Shown here: positions 7,601 through 13,916 of the stretch, in pieces
Layout: each line of letters starts with the position of its first letter
Position numbering within the stretch: the stretch's first letter is position 1
Source: Phyllobacteriaceae bacterium
Lineage (GTDB): Bacteria > Pseudomonadota > Alphaproteobacteria > Rhizobiales > Devosiaceae
DNA length: 14,921 nt
Direction of reading: 5' to 3'
Assembly (NCBI GenBank): GCA_012799265.1
Contig: JAAZLP010000104.1
Location: forward strand, 1-14,921
The notes under the pieces: model-generated
The model's input: the letters and a program-made list of their open reading frames with translations, nothing else
What the model was told of the DNA's origin: nothing
The model's database searches: none
Made by a program: the position numbers and the translations under genes

Positions 7601-8143
7601 CTAGGCAGCAGGAATGGGAGACGCGATCAGCATGTAGAGCGTCATGGGCAACCCGACAAGCAGGACGACTGTAAGAACCGCAAATGCCGCAGAAACGCCG
7701 AGGCTCCAGCCGCCCGCGACGCGCCCCAGCCTGAAGAACAGAATCAGGAGCCCGATCCACAGTATCGGCAGCAGCACGCCGATGACCATCGAGAGCAGCG
7801 ACCCCAGCACGAGATAGGCGATGAGGGCGTAGATACCCGGGATCAGGATCGGCAGCACCGGCACCTGGCTCTTGAGCGCTGCCCGCGTGCCGAAGATGCC
7901 GATCAGCAGCGCCACCAGCCAGAGCGACTGGATAAGCATGATGTCGACAAAACCCTGGACCGTCGGCACTCCTACCTGCATCGAGGCGAACACCACGGCG
8001 AGGAAGGCAAAGACATAAAACAGCGCCAGAGCCGTCGCGAGGCCCGGCGCGGTGAGGCGAAACCGATCCTGCCAGCCCGCTTCGCCGCGCAGGATCATGA
8101 TCCAGCCGGCAATGACCTGCTGTATGACCGCGAACAGCTTCAT
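7601..8143 (-). CDS. Small polytopic membrane protein, first of a tandem pair, coupled to dapE
   Basis: This 180-residue protein of unknown function has a short amphipathic N-terminus (MKLFAVIQQVIAGWIMILRG) and about 30 residues before the first clear membrane segment. Four or more hydrophobic segments follow (about 33-55, 67-86, 93-138 probably as two, 145-175). No catalytic motif is visible. Its ATG overlaps the dapE stop by four bases (8140-8143), a strong sign of translational coupling and of membership in the dapE operon. The next reverse gene begins about 15 bases after its stop and looks paralogous. A role connected with diaminopimelate or the cell envelope would be guilt by association only. 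Confidence 0.82.
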   Translation of the reverse strand: MKLFAVIQQVIAGWIMILRGEAGWQDRFRLTAPGLATALALFYVFAFLAVVFASMQVGVPTVQGFVDIMLIQSLWLVALLIGIFGTRAALKSQVPVLPILIPGIYALIAYLVLGSLLSMVIGVLLPILWIGLLILFFRLGRVAGGWSLGVSAAFAVLTVVLLVGLPMTLYMLIASPIPAA

Positions 8144-9294
8144 GAAGCTGACCCTGCGAAGTAACGCTGCATGAAGGCGGCATAGATTTCCGTCAGGCCG
8201 GTGAGGTCGGAAATGGCGATGTGTTCATTCGCCTGATGCATGGAGGTTCCCACGAGGCCACACTCCACGACCGGTCCATACTGGGCAATGAAGCGCGCAT
8301 CCGACGTTCCGCCGCCCGTTGAATAATCAGGACGGCGACCTGTCACTGCCTCGATCGCGCCCGAAAGCGTGACGATGTCCTCGCTCAGGGGTGAGAGGAA
8401 AGAGCGAGACGGGACGCCCGATACCTCAAACTCTATCCTCGTGCCGTTGGCTGCCACAGTCTGAAGCCGCGCCCGGACCCAGCCCTCAAGCGTCTCCGGC
8501 GTCCAGCGATCATTATAACGAATATTGAAGCGCAGGCTGCCGCTCATCGGGATGACATTGCTGGTCGGATTGCCGACATCGATCGTCGTCACTTCCAGAT
8601 TGGAAGCCGGGAAATGCTCGGTCGCTTCGTCGATCCGTTCGAACGACAGGACGGTCACCACGGCTGCCAGCACCGGCAGCGGATTATTGGCCTTGTGCGG
8701 ATAGGCAACATGTCCCTGCGTCCCGGTGACCGTCACCTTGCCCGAGAGCGAACCACGACGGCCGATCTTGATGCTGTCACCAAGCGCTTCGGCGGAACTG
8801 GGTTCGCCTACAATCGCGAAGTCGAAGCTGTGGCCATTGTCAGCCATCCACCGCACGAGTTTTTCGGTGCCATTGATGGAATCGGCTTCCTCGTCATTGG
8901 TGATGGCGAGCTGGATCGTGCCTGCGTCAGCAGGGATCTGCGCCGCCGCGGCGACAAAGGCCGCGATGCCTGATTTCATGTCGGCGGCACCACGACCATA
9001 GAGCTTGCCGTCCGCATGACGCGGCGTGAATGGATCGGAGACCCAGTTCGCCAGATCGCCCGGCGGCACGACATCTGTATGTCCCGCAAAGAGCAGCCTG
9101 CGTCCGCCCTGCCCGCGCGTAGCAAAGATATTATCGACCGGATAGGACCCGTCTCCCTCAAAACGCAGCCGCGTCACGGCGAAGCCGAGTTGCTCAAGTT
9201 GCGCCTGCAGCAGGTCGAGCACGCCAGCCTCTTTCGGGGTGACGGAGGGGCAGGCGATGAGGCGTTCGAGCAGGGAGACGGGATCCACGGTCAC
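8140..9294 (-). CDS. dapE: Succinyl-diaminopimelate desuccinylase
   Basis: DapE hydrolyses N-succinyl-LL-diaminopimelate to succinate and LL-diaminopimelate, the step after succinyl-DAP formation on the way to lysine and peptidoglycan. With GTG at 9294 the product has 384 residues, as expected. Di-zinc M20 peptidase features are visible: FAGHTDVVPPG (His72, Asp74), YGRGAADMKSG (Asp105), TNDEEAD (Glu135, Glu136) and the C-terminal HQANEHI. The open frame reaches 9342, but AGGA at 9303-9306, 8 bases before GTG 9294, and the family N-terminus (DPVSLLERLIACPSVTP) favour the shorter start; GTG at 9288 is an alternative. It starts 16 bases after the DUF805 gene and overlaps the following membrane-protein gene by 4 bases. 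Confidence 0.95.
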   Translation of the reverse strand: MTVDPVSLLERLIACPSVTPKEAGVLDLLQAQLEQLGFAVTRLRFEGDGSYPVDNIFATRGQGGRRLLFAGHTDVVPPGDLANWVSDPFTPRHADGKLYGRGAADMKSGIAAFVAAAAQIPADAGTIQLAITNDEEADSINGTEKLVRWMADNGHSFDFAIVGEPSSAEALGDSIKIGRRGSLSGKVTVTGTQGHVAYPHKANNPLPVLAAVVTVLSFERIDEATEHFPASNLEVTTIDVGNPTSNVIPMSGSLRFNIRYNDRWTPETLEGWVRARLQTVAANGTRIEFEVSGVPSRSFLSPLSEDIVTLSGAIEAVTGRRPDYSTGGGTSDARFIAQYGPVVECGLVGTSMHQANEHIAISDLTGLTEIYAAFMQRYFAGSAS

Positions 9295-9302
9295 AAGAAT
9301 AG

Positions 9303-9306
9303 TCCT
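9303..9306 (-). promoter_or_regulatory. Ribosome binding site that decides the dapE start
   Basis: On the reverse strand AGGA lies 8 bases before the GTG at 9294. It supports a GTG start for dapE inside the 16-base gap after the DUF805 stop. Confidence 0.45.
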
Positions 9307-9310
9307 GAGG

Positions 9311-9790
9311 TCAGGCCGCTCCGTCGAGCGGATCGGGGCCATAGCTGTTGGGGCCGGTTGTCCCTTTGAGGAAACCCAGCTGCACCAGCATGTAGATGGC
9401 GAAAATTCCGAAGGCCAGGTTAATCAGCCCCAGCCACATGCTCGGAACAGGCATGACGACCCCATTGCCAACGTCCACCCAGTCAATACCGATGCCAATG
9501 GCCTGGACGAGGTTCAGTATTACAGAGACAGCCAGGAGGATGAGAAGGTCCTTGCCATCGCTGTCCCGGTCATGGCGTCGTTTCAGGCCAAGGCAATAGG
9601 ATGGATAGATAAGCGCGACGTTGAGCAGCACGGCGAGCCAGCCCGTCACGACGGGATTGCCGAAGCTGAAAGCACCCAGAACGAGCGACGCGACGATCGA
9701 AACGACGATCAGCGCCAAAATGCCGATCCACCATTGCTGTCGGCCGATACGGCCGCTTGTCGTGGTCAGTAGAAACTTGATTTGGTCCAT
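9311..9790 (-). CDS. DUF805 family membrane protein
   Basis: The 159-residue product fits the DUF805 family (YhaH-like inner-membrane proteins of unknown function). It shows GRIGRQQWW at 13-21, a basic HD-containing loop RRHDRDSDG at 71-79 after the second membrane segment, and a C-terminal GTTGPNSYGPDP end. Membrane segments lie at about 22-41, 48-69, 80-100 and 116-138. An in-frame ATG at 9802 would add four residues but lacks a ribosome binding site; the ATG at 9790 has GGGGGA close upstream. The gene lies between dapD and dapE on the same strand, 52 bases after dapD and 16 before dapE. A hairpin immediately upstream includes part of its ribosome binding site. Confidence 0.88.
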   Translation of the reverse strand: MDQIKFLLTTTSGRIGRQQWWIGILALIVVSIVASLVLGAFSFGNPVVTGWLAVLLNVALIYPSYCLGLKRRHDRDSDGKDLLILLAVSVILNLVQAIGIGIDWVDVGNGVVMPVPSMWLGLINLAFGIFAIYMLVQLGFLKGTTGPNSYGPDPLDGAA

Positions 9791-9797
9791 TGTTTCC

Positions 9798-9823
9798 CCC
9801 ATCGGCTGGAATCAGCCGATGGG
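9798..9823 (-). promoter_or_regulatory. 11-bp perfect hairpin overlapping the DUF805 ribosome binding site
   Basis: CCCATCGGCTG at 9798-9808 and its exact complement at 9813-9823 form an 11-bp stem with a 4-base loop. In the reverse-strand mRNA the 3' arm ends in GGG, and these bases are the first three of the GGGGGA Shine-Dalgarno for the ATG at 9790. The hairpin follows the dapD stop by about 20 bases. There is no U-tract after it, so it is not a classical terminator. It could act as a 3' stabiliser of dapD mRNA or lower translation of the DUF805 gene. Confidence 0.6.
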
Positions 9824-9842
9824 CAGAATAGGACAGGGACGA

Positions 9843-10685
9843 TCAATCACGCAAAAGGTCGTTGATGCCGGTCTTGGAGCGGGTCTGCGCGTCAACCGTC
9901 TTGACGATCACGGCGCAGTAAAGGCTTGGGCCGGGCGTCCCATCCGGGAAGGGCTTGCCGGGCATGCTGCCGGAAACAACCACGGAATAGGGCGGCACCC
10001 TGCCGATATGGATTTCGCCGGTGGCGCGATTGACGATCTTGGTCGAGCCGCCGATGAAAACGCCCATCGAGATGACCGAGCCTTCGCCGACGACAACGCC
10101 TTCGACGATCTCGGAACGGGCGCCGATGAAGCAGTTGTCTTCGATGATGGTCGGGCCGGCCTGCAGAGGCTCAAGCACGCCGCCAATGCCGACGCCGCCG
10201 GACAGGTGCACGTTCTTGCCGATCTGGGCACAGGAACCAACGGTCACCCAGGTGTCGACCATGGTCGATTCATCAACATAAGCACCGAGGTTCACAAAGC
10301 TCGGCATCAGGATGGCGTTCCTGGCGATATAGGCCGACTTGCGAACAATGGCACCCGGCACGGCGCGGAAACCGGCTTCGCGCCAGGTATTTTCGCTCCA
10401 GCCTTCGAACTTGGTCGGCACCTTGTCCCACCAGGTCGAGCCCTCGGGACCACCGGTCATGGGCTTGTTGTCATTGAGGCGGAAGGACAGCAGCACAGCC
10501 CGCTTCAGCCACTGATTGACCTGCCACTCGCCATTGACCTTTTCCGCAACGCGGACCTGGCCGCTATCGAGCAGGTTGAGCGCCGTGTCGACCGCCTCGC
10601 GTATCTCGCCCTGTGTGGAGAAATTGACTTCGGCGCGGTTCTCGAAAGCGGCGTCGATAATCTGGGCAAGCTGGGCGTGCGACAT
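9843..10685 (-). CDS. dapD: 2,3,4,5-tetrahydropyridine-2,6-dicarboxylate N-succinyltransferase
   Basis: DapD uses succinyl-CoA to succinylate tetrahydrodipicolinate, committing it to the succinylase branch of diaminopimelate and lysine synthesis. The 280-residue protein has the N-terminal helical domain with the conserved RAVLLSFRLND segment at 62-72. A left-handed beta-helix of hexapeptide repeats runs from about 108 to 235, including SFVNLGAYVDESTMVDTWVTVGSCAQIG and GVGIGGVLEPLQAGP. A C-terminal strand region ends TGINDLLRD. AGAGG at 10692-10696 lies 6 bases before the ATG and supports this start. It follows pheA by 73 bases and precedes the DUF805 gene and dapE on the same strand. Confidence 0.97.
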   Translation of the reverse strand: MSHAQLAQIIDAAFENRAEVNFSTQGEIREAVDTALNLLDSGQVRVAEKVNGEWQVNQWLKRAVLLSFRLNDNKPMTGGPEGSTWWDKVPTKFEGWSENTWREAGFRAVPGAIVRKSAYIARNAILMPSFVNLGAYVDESTMVDTWVTVGSCAQIGKNVHLSGGVGIGGVLEPLQAGPTIIEDNCFIGARSEIVEGVVVGEGSVISMGVFIGGSTKIVNRATGEIHIGRVPPYSVVVSGSMPGKPFPDGTPGPSLYCAVIVKTVDAQTRSKTGINDLLRD

Positions 10686-10707
10686 GGGGGGCCTCTGGGT
10701 ATGTGGC

Positions 10708-10727
10708 GCGGCCCATGATCGGGCCGC
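10708..10727 (-). other. 7-bp GC hairpin between pheA and dapD
   Basis: GCGGCCC (10708-10714) and GGGCCGC (10721-10727) can pair around a 6-base loop in the leader of dapD. No U-tract follows on either strand, so a terminator call is not justified. Confidence 0.35.
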
Positions 10728-10732
10728 CCCGG

Positions 10733-10738
10733 TGTCAA
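10733..10738 (-). promoter_or_regulatory. Perfect -35 consensus upstream of dapD
   Basis: The reverse strand reads TTGACA at 10738-10733, about 48 bases before the dapD ATG. No good -10 stands at 16-18 bases spacing (TGGGCC or similar), so this is a weak promoter candidate that would allow dapD expression independent of pheA. Confidence 0.25.
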
Positions 10739-10739
10739 C

Positions 10740-10753
10740 GGGCGGTCACGCCC
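10740..10753 (-). terminator. Short hairpin just after the pheA stop
   Basis: GGGCG (10740-10744) and CGCCC (10749-10753) form a 5-bp stem with a 4-base loop, 5 bases beyond the pheA TAA. There is no U-tract; at best a weak or factor-dependent end of pheA mRNA. Confidence 0.25.
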
Positions 10754-10758
10754 ATCGT

Positions 10759-11583
10759 TTAGTGTGCGGCGGCCGGGTAGACGCCGAGAATACGGAAATG
10801 GTCCGTGAAGAAGCCGAGTTCTTCAAAGGCAAGCTGGACATTGCGGTCGTCTGGATGGCCTTCGATATCGGCGTAGAACTGAGTCGCCGTGAAATTGCCG
10901 CCGACCATGTAGCTTTCGAGTTTGGTCATGTTGACGCCATTGGTGGCAAAGCCGCCCATGGCCTTGTAGAGCGCAGCCGGGACGTTGCGCACGCGGAAGA
11001 CGAAAGTGGTCTTCACCTTGCCCTGCTGCGGCGCGATCTTTTCGGTCGGCGACAGCACGAGAAAACGCGTCGTGTTGTGGGTCGCGTCCTCGATGTTTTC
11101 AGCTAGGACATTGAGCCCATAAATCTCGCCGGCAAAGCGCGATGCAATCGCCGCTACGGACTTGTCAGCCTTTTCCGCAATTTCACGCGCCGACCCGGCC
11201 GTATCGACGGCATTGATGGTGCGGAAACCATTGGCGGAAATGAACTTGCGGCACTGGCCGAGCGCAACCGACAGGGACTGCACGGCCTTGATGTCCTCGA
11301 GACGCGCGCCCGGCACACCCAGCAACGTCATCTCAACCCGGAGATAGGTCTCCCCTATAATATGGAGTCCACTTTCGGGGAGGAGGTGATGGATATCGGT
11401 GATGCGGCCGTAGAGCGAATTTTCTACCGGGACGACGGCGAAGTCGGCCTTGCCCGTCTGCACGGCATTGAGGGTTTCCTCAAAGGTGACGCAGCCCACG
11501 ACTTCCTCGCCGGGAAAGAAATTGGCGGCCGCCGCATGGCTGAAGGCGCCGGGTTCGCCCTGGAAGGCAATTCGCTTGGTCAT
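10759..11583 (-). CDS. pheA: Prephenate dehydratase
   Basis: The enzyme converts prephenate to phenylpyruvate in phenylalanine synthesis. The 274-residue product is the stand-alone form without a chorismate mutase domain. It starts KRIAFQGEPGAFSHAAA and includes VVPVENSLYGRI; the active-site THNTTRFLVL has Thr171, Thr172 and Arg173. A C-terminal ACT domain from about 190 carries NMTKLESYMVGG (Glu223) in place of the E. coli LESRP motif, and this is the usual site for phenylalanine feedback inhibition. The ATG at 11583 has only a modest GGA-type ribosome binding site. It is divergent from the cytochrome gene. dapD lies 73 bases downstream and could be read from the same promoter. Confidence 0.95.
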   Translation of the reverse strand: MTKRIAFQGEPGAFSHAAAANFFPGEEVVGCVTFEETLNAVQTGKADFAVVPVENSLYGRITDIHHLLPESGLHIIGETYLRVEMTLLGVPGARLEDIKAVQSLSVALGQCRKFISANGFRTINAVDTAGSAREIAEKADKSVAAIASRFAGEIYGLNVLAENIEDATHNTTRFLVLSPTEKIAPQQGKVKTTFVFRVRNVPAALYKAMGGFATNGVNMTKLESYMVGGNFTATQFYADIEGHPDDRNVQLAFEELGFFTDHFRILGVYPAAAH

Positions 11584-11613
11584 GGGAAAGTCCGTTGGAA
11601 AACAGGCTGGCGG

Positions 11614-11642
11614 GTTTTGACGCGGTGACGGTCCTGAGTCAA
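11614..11642 (-). promoter_or_regulatory. Possible sigma-70 promoter of pheA
   Basis: On the reverse strand TTGACT (11642-11637) is followed after 17 bases by CAAAAC (11619-11614), about 30 bases before the pheA ATG. The -35 is near consensus and the -10 weak. A GANTC site (GAGTC, 11636-11640) overlaps the -35, a possible CcrM methylation site. Confidence 0.35.
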
Positions 11643-11650
11643 TCAGTCTG

Positions 11651-11663
11651 CGTCCTCAGGGGA
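11651..11663. repeat. 13-mer direct repeat, copy 1
   Basis: CGTCCTCAGGGGA occurs here and again at 11809-11821. This copy is 8 bases upstream of the proposed pheA -35 element. Confidence 0.6.
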
Positions 11664-11708
11664 ACTTTGAACCGACTGGGGGAATTGTCGCACCATGGCT
11701 TTGCACTG

Positions 11709-11738
11709 TTGCGCCACACGATGAGTTGATACTATGGT
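11709..11738 (+). promoter_or_regulatory. Possible promoter of the diheme cytochrome gene
   Basis: TTGCGC at 11709-11714 and TATGGT at 11733-11738 are separated by 18 bases. The match is moderate and would give a leader of about 95 bases, containing the palindrome at 11771-11785 and the second 13-mer. Confidence 0.3.
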
Positions 11739-11770
11739 CCGCGCGCGTCAGACCGGCCGGTTGAGGCAGA

Positions 11771-11785
11771 ATCCCCTATGGGGAT
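11771..11785. promoter_or_regulatory. Perfect palindrome, possible operator
   Basis: ATCCCC (11771-11776) and GGGGAT (11780-11785) are an exact inverted repeat around TAT. It lies in the 257-base gap between the divergent pheA and cytochrome genes, about 55 bases before the cytochrome start. Confidence 0.4.
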
Positions 11786-11808
11786 CTAAATGGGTCGGCG
11801 GCATGATA

Positions 11809-11821
11809 CGTCCTCAGGGGA
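11809..11821. repeat. 13-mer direct repeat, copy 2
   Basis: Second copy of CGTCCTCAGGGGA, ending 19 bases before the cytochrome ATG at 11841; the first is at 11651-11663. Confidence 0.6.
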
Positions 11822-11840
11822 TGGACTGGCAGAGAGACAA

Positions 11841-12833
11841 ATGAATTCGTTCGAGCTAAACAAAATTGCAGGCGCCATCCTCGGCACCCTGTTGTTCATC
11901 ATGGGTGTGGGTTTCCTTGCCGAGGCCATTTATCACCCAGTCGAGGATAACGGCCCCGGCTACGCTCTGCCCGAGCCTGAAGTGGCAGTGGCCGGCGCTC
12001 CCGTCGATGCAGCACCTGCTGTCTCGGTTGGCACCCTTCTGGCCAGCGCCAGCGTTGACCGCGGCGCAGCAGCTGTTCGCAAGTGCCAGGCGTGCCACAA
12101 CTTCAATGAAGGCGAGCCCAACAAGTCGGGTCCGTACCTTTATGACATCGTCGGCGCGACCAAGGCCCACGCAGAAGGCTTCGCCTATTCCGATATCCTC
12201 AACCAGCAGAAGGCTGAGGGTCAGGTCTGGTCCTACGAGAACCTTGATGCGTTCCTGACCAACCCGAAGGCCTACGCTCCGGGCACCAAGATGTCCTTCG
12301 CTGGCGTGAAGTCGGCTGAAGAACGCGCAGACATCCTTGCATACCTTGCAAGCCTGTCGTCCGACCCGGTTCCGTTCCCGGCTCCGGATGCATCCGACGC
12401 AGCCGCTGCCGGCGACGACCAGGCTTCCAACGAAGCACCGGCTGAACCTGCTTCGGTCATCGCGCCCTACCTGCTCGATGCGAAGGCTGAGCGTGGTGCC
12501 AATGCTGTCCGCAAGTGCCAGGCCTGCCACAACTTCGCCGAAGGTGAAGGCAACAAGTCCGGCCCGTACCTCTATGGTATCGTCGGTGCACCGAAGGCCC
12601 ATGCTGAAGGTTTCGCCTACTCCGACATTCTGCAGCAGCAGAAGGCTGAAGGTCAGGTCTGGACCTATGACAACCTGAACGCCTTCCTGGAAAACCCCCG
12701 CGAATACGCTCCGGGCACCAAGATGGCCTTCGCCGGCGTCAAGACCCCGGAAGAACGCGCTGACATTCTGGCATACCTCCAGACGCTGGCTGCTGAGCCG
12801 GTGCCGTTCCCGGAAGTTGCTGCCGGCCAGTAA
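11841..12833 (+). CDS. Membrane-anchored diheme cytochrome c with duplicated heme domain
   Basis: The 330-residue protein is probably an electron carrier to a terminal oxidase, bound to the inner membrane with its hemes in the periplasm. Residues 1-30 (MNSFELNKIAGAILGTLLFIMGVGFLAEAI) form an uncleaved anchor like that of rhizobial CycM. A Pro/Ala-rich spacer (33-72) and two class I cytochrome c domains follow, with heme motif CQACH at 82-86 and 226-230 and distal Met ligands in PGTKM at Met151 and Met295. Residues 74-180 and 218-324 are identical at 87 of 107 positions by hand alignment, joined by an acidic Ala/Pro linker (181-217). AGAGAG at 11831-11836 supports the ATG at 11841; an in-frame ATG at 11790 would add 17 residues unlike the family. 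Codon use (GCT, GGT, AAG, GAA) suggests strong expression. A strong terminator follows. Confidence 0.93.
   Translation: MNSFELNKIAGAILGTLLFIMGVGFLAEAIYHPVEDNGPGYALPEPEVAVAGAPVDAAPAVSVGTLLASASVDRGAAAVRKCQACHNFNEGEPNKSGPYLYDIVGATKAHAEGFAYSDILNQQKAEGQVWSYENLDAFLTNPKAYAPGTKMSFAGVKSAEERADILAYLASLSSDPVPFPAPDASDAAAAGDDQASNEAPAEPASVIAPYLLDAKAERGANAVRKCQACHNFAEGEGNKSGPYLYGIVGAPKAHAEGFAYSDILQQQKAEGQVWTYDNLNAFLENPREYAPGTKMAFAGVKTPEERADILAYLQTLAAEPVPFPEVAAGQ
12060..12380 (+). repeat. Internal cytochrome repeat, copy 1
   Basis: Encodes residues 74-180 of the cytochrome, including the first CQACH and Met151. It aligns without gaps to 12492-12812 at an offset of 432 bases. The protein is about 81% identical, while many third positions differ. 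Confidence 0.85.
12492..12812 (+). repeat. Internal cytochrome repeat, copy 2
   Basis: Encodes residues 218-324, including the second CQACH and Met295; partner of 12060-12380. Confidence 0.85.
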
Positions 12834-12862
12834 GGCCCGGCCATCTAAACCAAAGATTTATG

Positions 12863-12894
12863 GAGCCGCGCCACTTTGGTGCGGCTCTTTTTTT
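12863..12894 (+). terminator. Strong intrinsic terminator after the cytochrome gene
   Basis: A 10-bp stem with one G-U pair (12863-12872 with 12878-12887) and loop ACTTT is followed directly by seven T (12888-12894). This is the clearest rho-independent terminator in the window. The next base begins the ghrA Shine-Dalgarno. Confidence 0.9.
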
Positions 12895-12900
12895 GAGGGA
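12895..12900 (+). promoter_or_regulatory. Ribosome binding site of ghrA abutting the terminator
   Basis: GAGGGA lies 6 bases before the ATG at 12907 and begins immediately after the U-tract. It fixes the ghrA start although the frame is open further upstream. Confidence 0.65.
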
Positions 12901-12906
12901 TTTCAC

Positions 12907-13845
12907 ATGCTGTTGCTGCACCTGAACGACGTCAACGAAGCCAGTTGGGCCAAGGCGTTCTCCGAGGCGCTCGCACCCTACCCCGTGGTGCGTCGCGGCG
13001 ATGATTTTGATCCGGCCGCCATTGAATACATCTTCGTCTGGAAGCCGAAGGAAGACGCCTTTGACGGGCTCACCGGCCTTAAGGCGGTGATGTCACTGGG
13101 CGCCGGCGTCGACGCGTTGATGAAGCATCCGCGTCTTCCGGACGCGCCGATTGTCCGCTTTGTCGATGAAGATCTCAGCCAGCGCATGAGCGATTACGTC
13201 GTCGCCCACGTCACCATGCATCATCGCCAGTTCAGCCGGTTCCAGGCCGATCAGAAGGCGCACCGCTGGAGCCAGTACTATCCGCCCGCCGCCAGCGAAT
13301 CCACCGTCGGCATAATGGGGCTGGGCGTTCTCGGCCAGGATGCCCTGACCCGCCTCAAGCCCCTCGGGTTTGAATTGCGCGGCTGGAGCCGCAGCCGCAA
13401 GAATATTGAGGGCATTGCCGAGTTTGTCGGTGACGCCGAGTTCGACGCTTTCCTTGCCGAGACCGACATTCTGGTCAATCTGCTGCCGCTGACCCCGGAA
13501 ACCACCGGCATCCTCAACTACGACACCTTCCGCAAGCTCCGTCGTGACCGGCTGGCGGGCGGGCCCGTGATCGTCAATGCGGCCCGCGGCGGCCACCAGA
13601 AAGAAGCCGATATCGTGCGCGCGCTCGCTGATGGCACGCTTGGGGCGGCGAGCCTGGACGTCTTCGAGGTGGAGCCACTGCCCGAGGCAAGCCCGCTCTG
13701 GGACATCGAGAACTGCTACATTACGCCCCACATCGCAGCCATCTCCAACGAGGCCAGCGGGGTCCGATACTTCTCCAAGATACTGCGCGATCACGAAGCA
13801 GGAAAGCCGCTCGTCAACGTGGTGGATCGAACGCGCGGGTACTGA
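12907..13845 (+). CDS. ghrA: Glyoxylate/hydroxypyruvate reductase A-type 2-hydroxyacid dehydrogenase
   Basis: The family reduces glyoxylate and hydroxypyruvate to glycolate and glycerate with NAD(P)H. The product is 312 residues, the same length as E. coli GhrA, and ends VDRTRGY like it. The nucleotide-binding loop GIMGLGVLG is at 135-143, followed by WSRSRK, whose basic residues suit NADPH. The catalytic set Arg227, Glu256 and His275 falls at the E. coli positions. Other 2-hydroxyacid substrates are possible. The ATG at 12907 has a strong ribosome binding site. The terminator just upstream leaves no room for a separate promoter after it, so transcription probably comes from read-through of the cytochrome mRNA or from a promoter inside the end of that gene. 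The YqaA-like gene follows after about 70 bases. Confidence 0.93.
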   Translation: MLLLHLNDVNEASWAKAFSEALAPYPVVRRGDDFDPAAIEYIFVWKPKEDAFDGLTGLKAVMSLGAGVDALMKHPRLPDAPIVRFVDEDLSQRMSDYVVAHVTMHHRQFSRFQADQKAHRWSQYYPPAASESTVGIMGLGVLGQDALTRLKPLGFELRGWSRSRKNIEGIAEFVGDAEFDAFLAETDILVNLLPLTPETTGILNYDTFRKLRRDRLAGGPVIVNAARGGHQKEADIVRALADGTLGAASLDVFEVEPLPEASPLWDIENCYITPHIAAISNEASGVRYFSKILRDHEAGKPLVNVVDRTRGY

Positions 13846-13916
13846 CACCAAAATTTCACTGGCGCGAAGCAGCGATACCAGCAAAAACTACGATACTACC
13901 GACTATGCGAGGGCGA

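Noticed and set aside
9621..10718. 365-codon forward open frame opposite dapD
   Set aside because: The dapD product is a full-length, unmistakable family member, so the opposite frame is a shadow.
11790..11840. Upstream ATG start for the cytochrome, preceded by GGGGA
   Set aside because: The extra 17 residues are polar and would sit before the membrane anchor; MNSFELNKIAG matches CycM-type N-termini and has its own AGAGAG site.
11584..11840. Small RNA or riboswitch in the largest gap
   Set aside because: I see short repeats, a palindrome and promoter-like boxes but no extended structured RNA or known riboswitch core.
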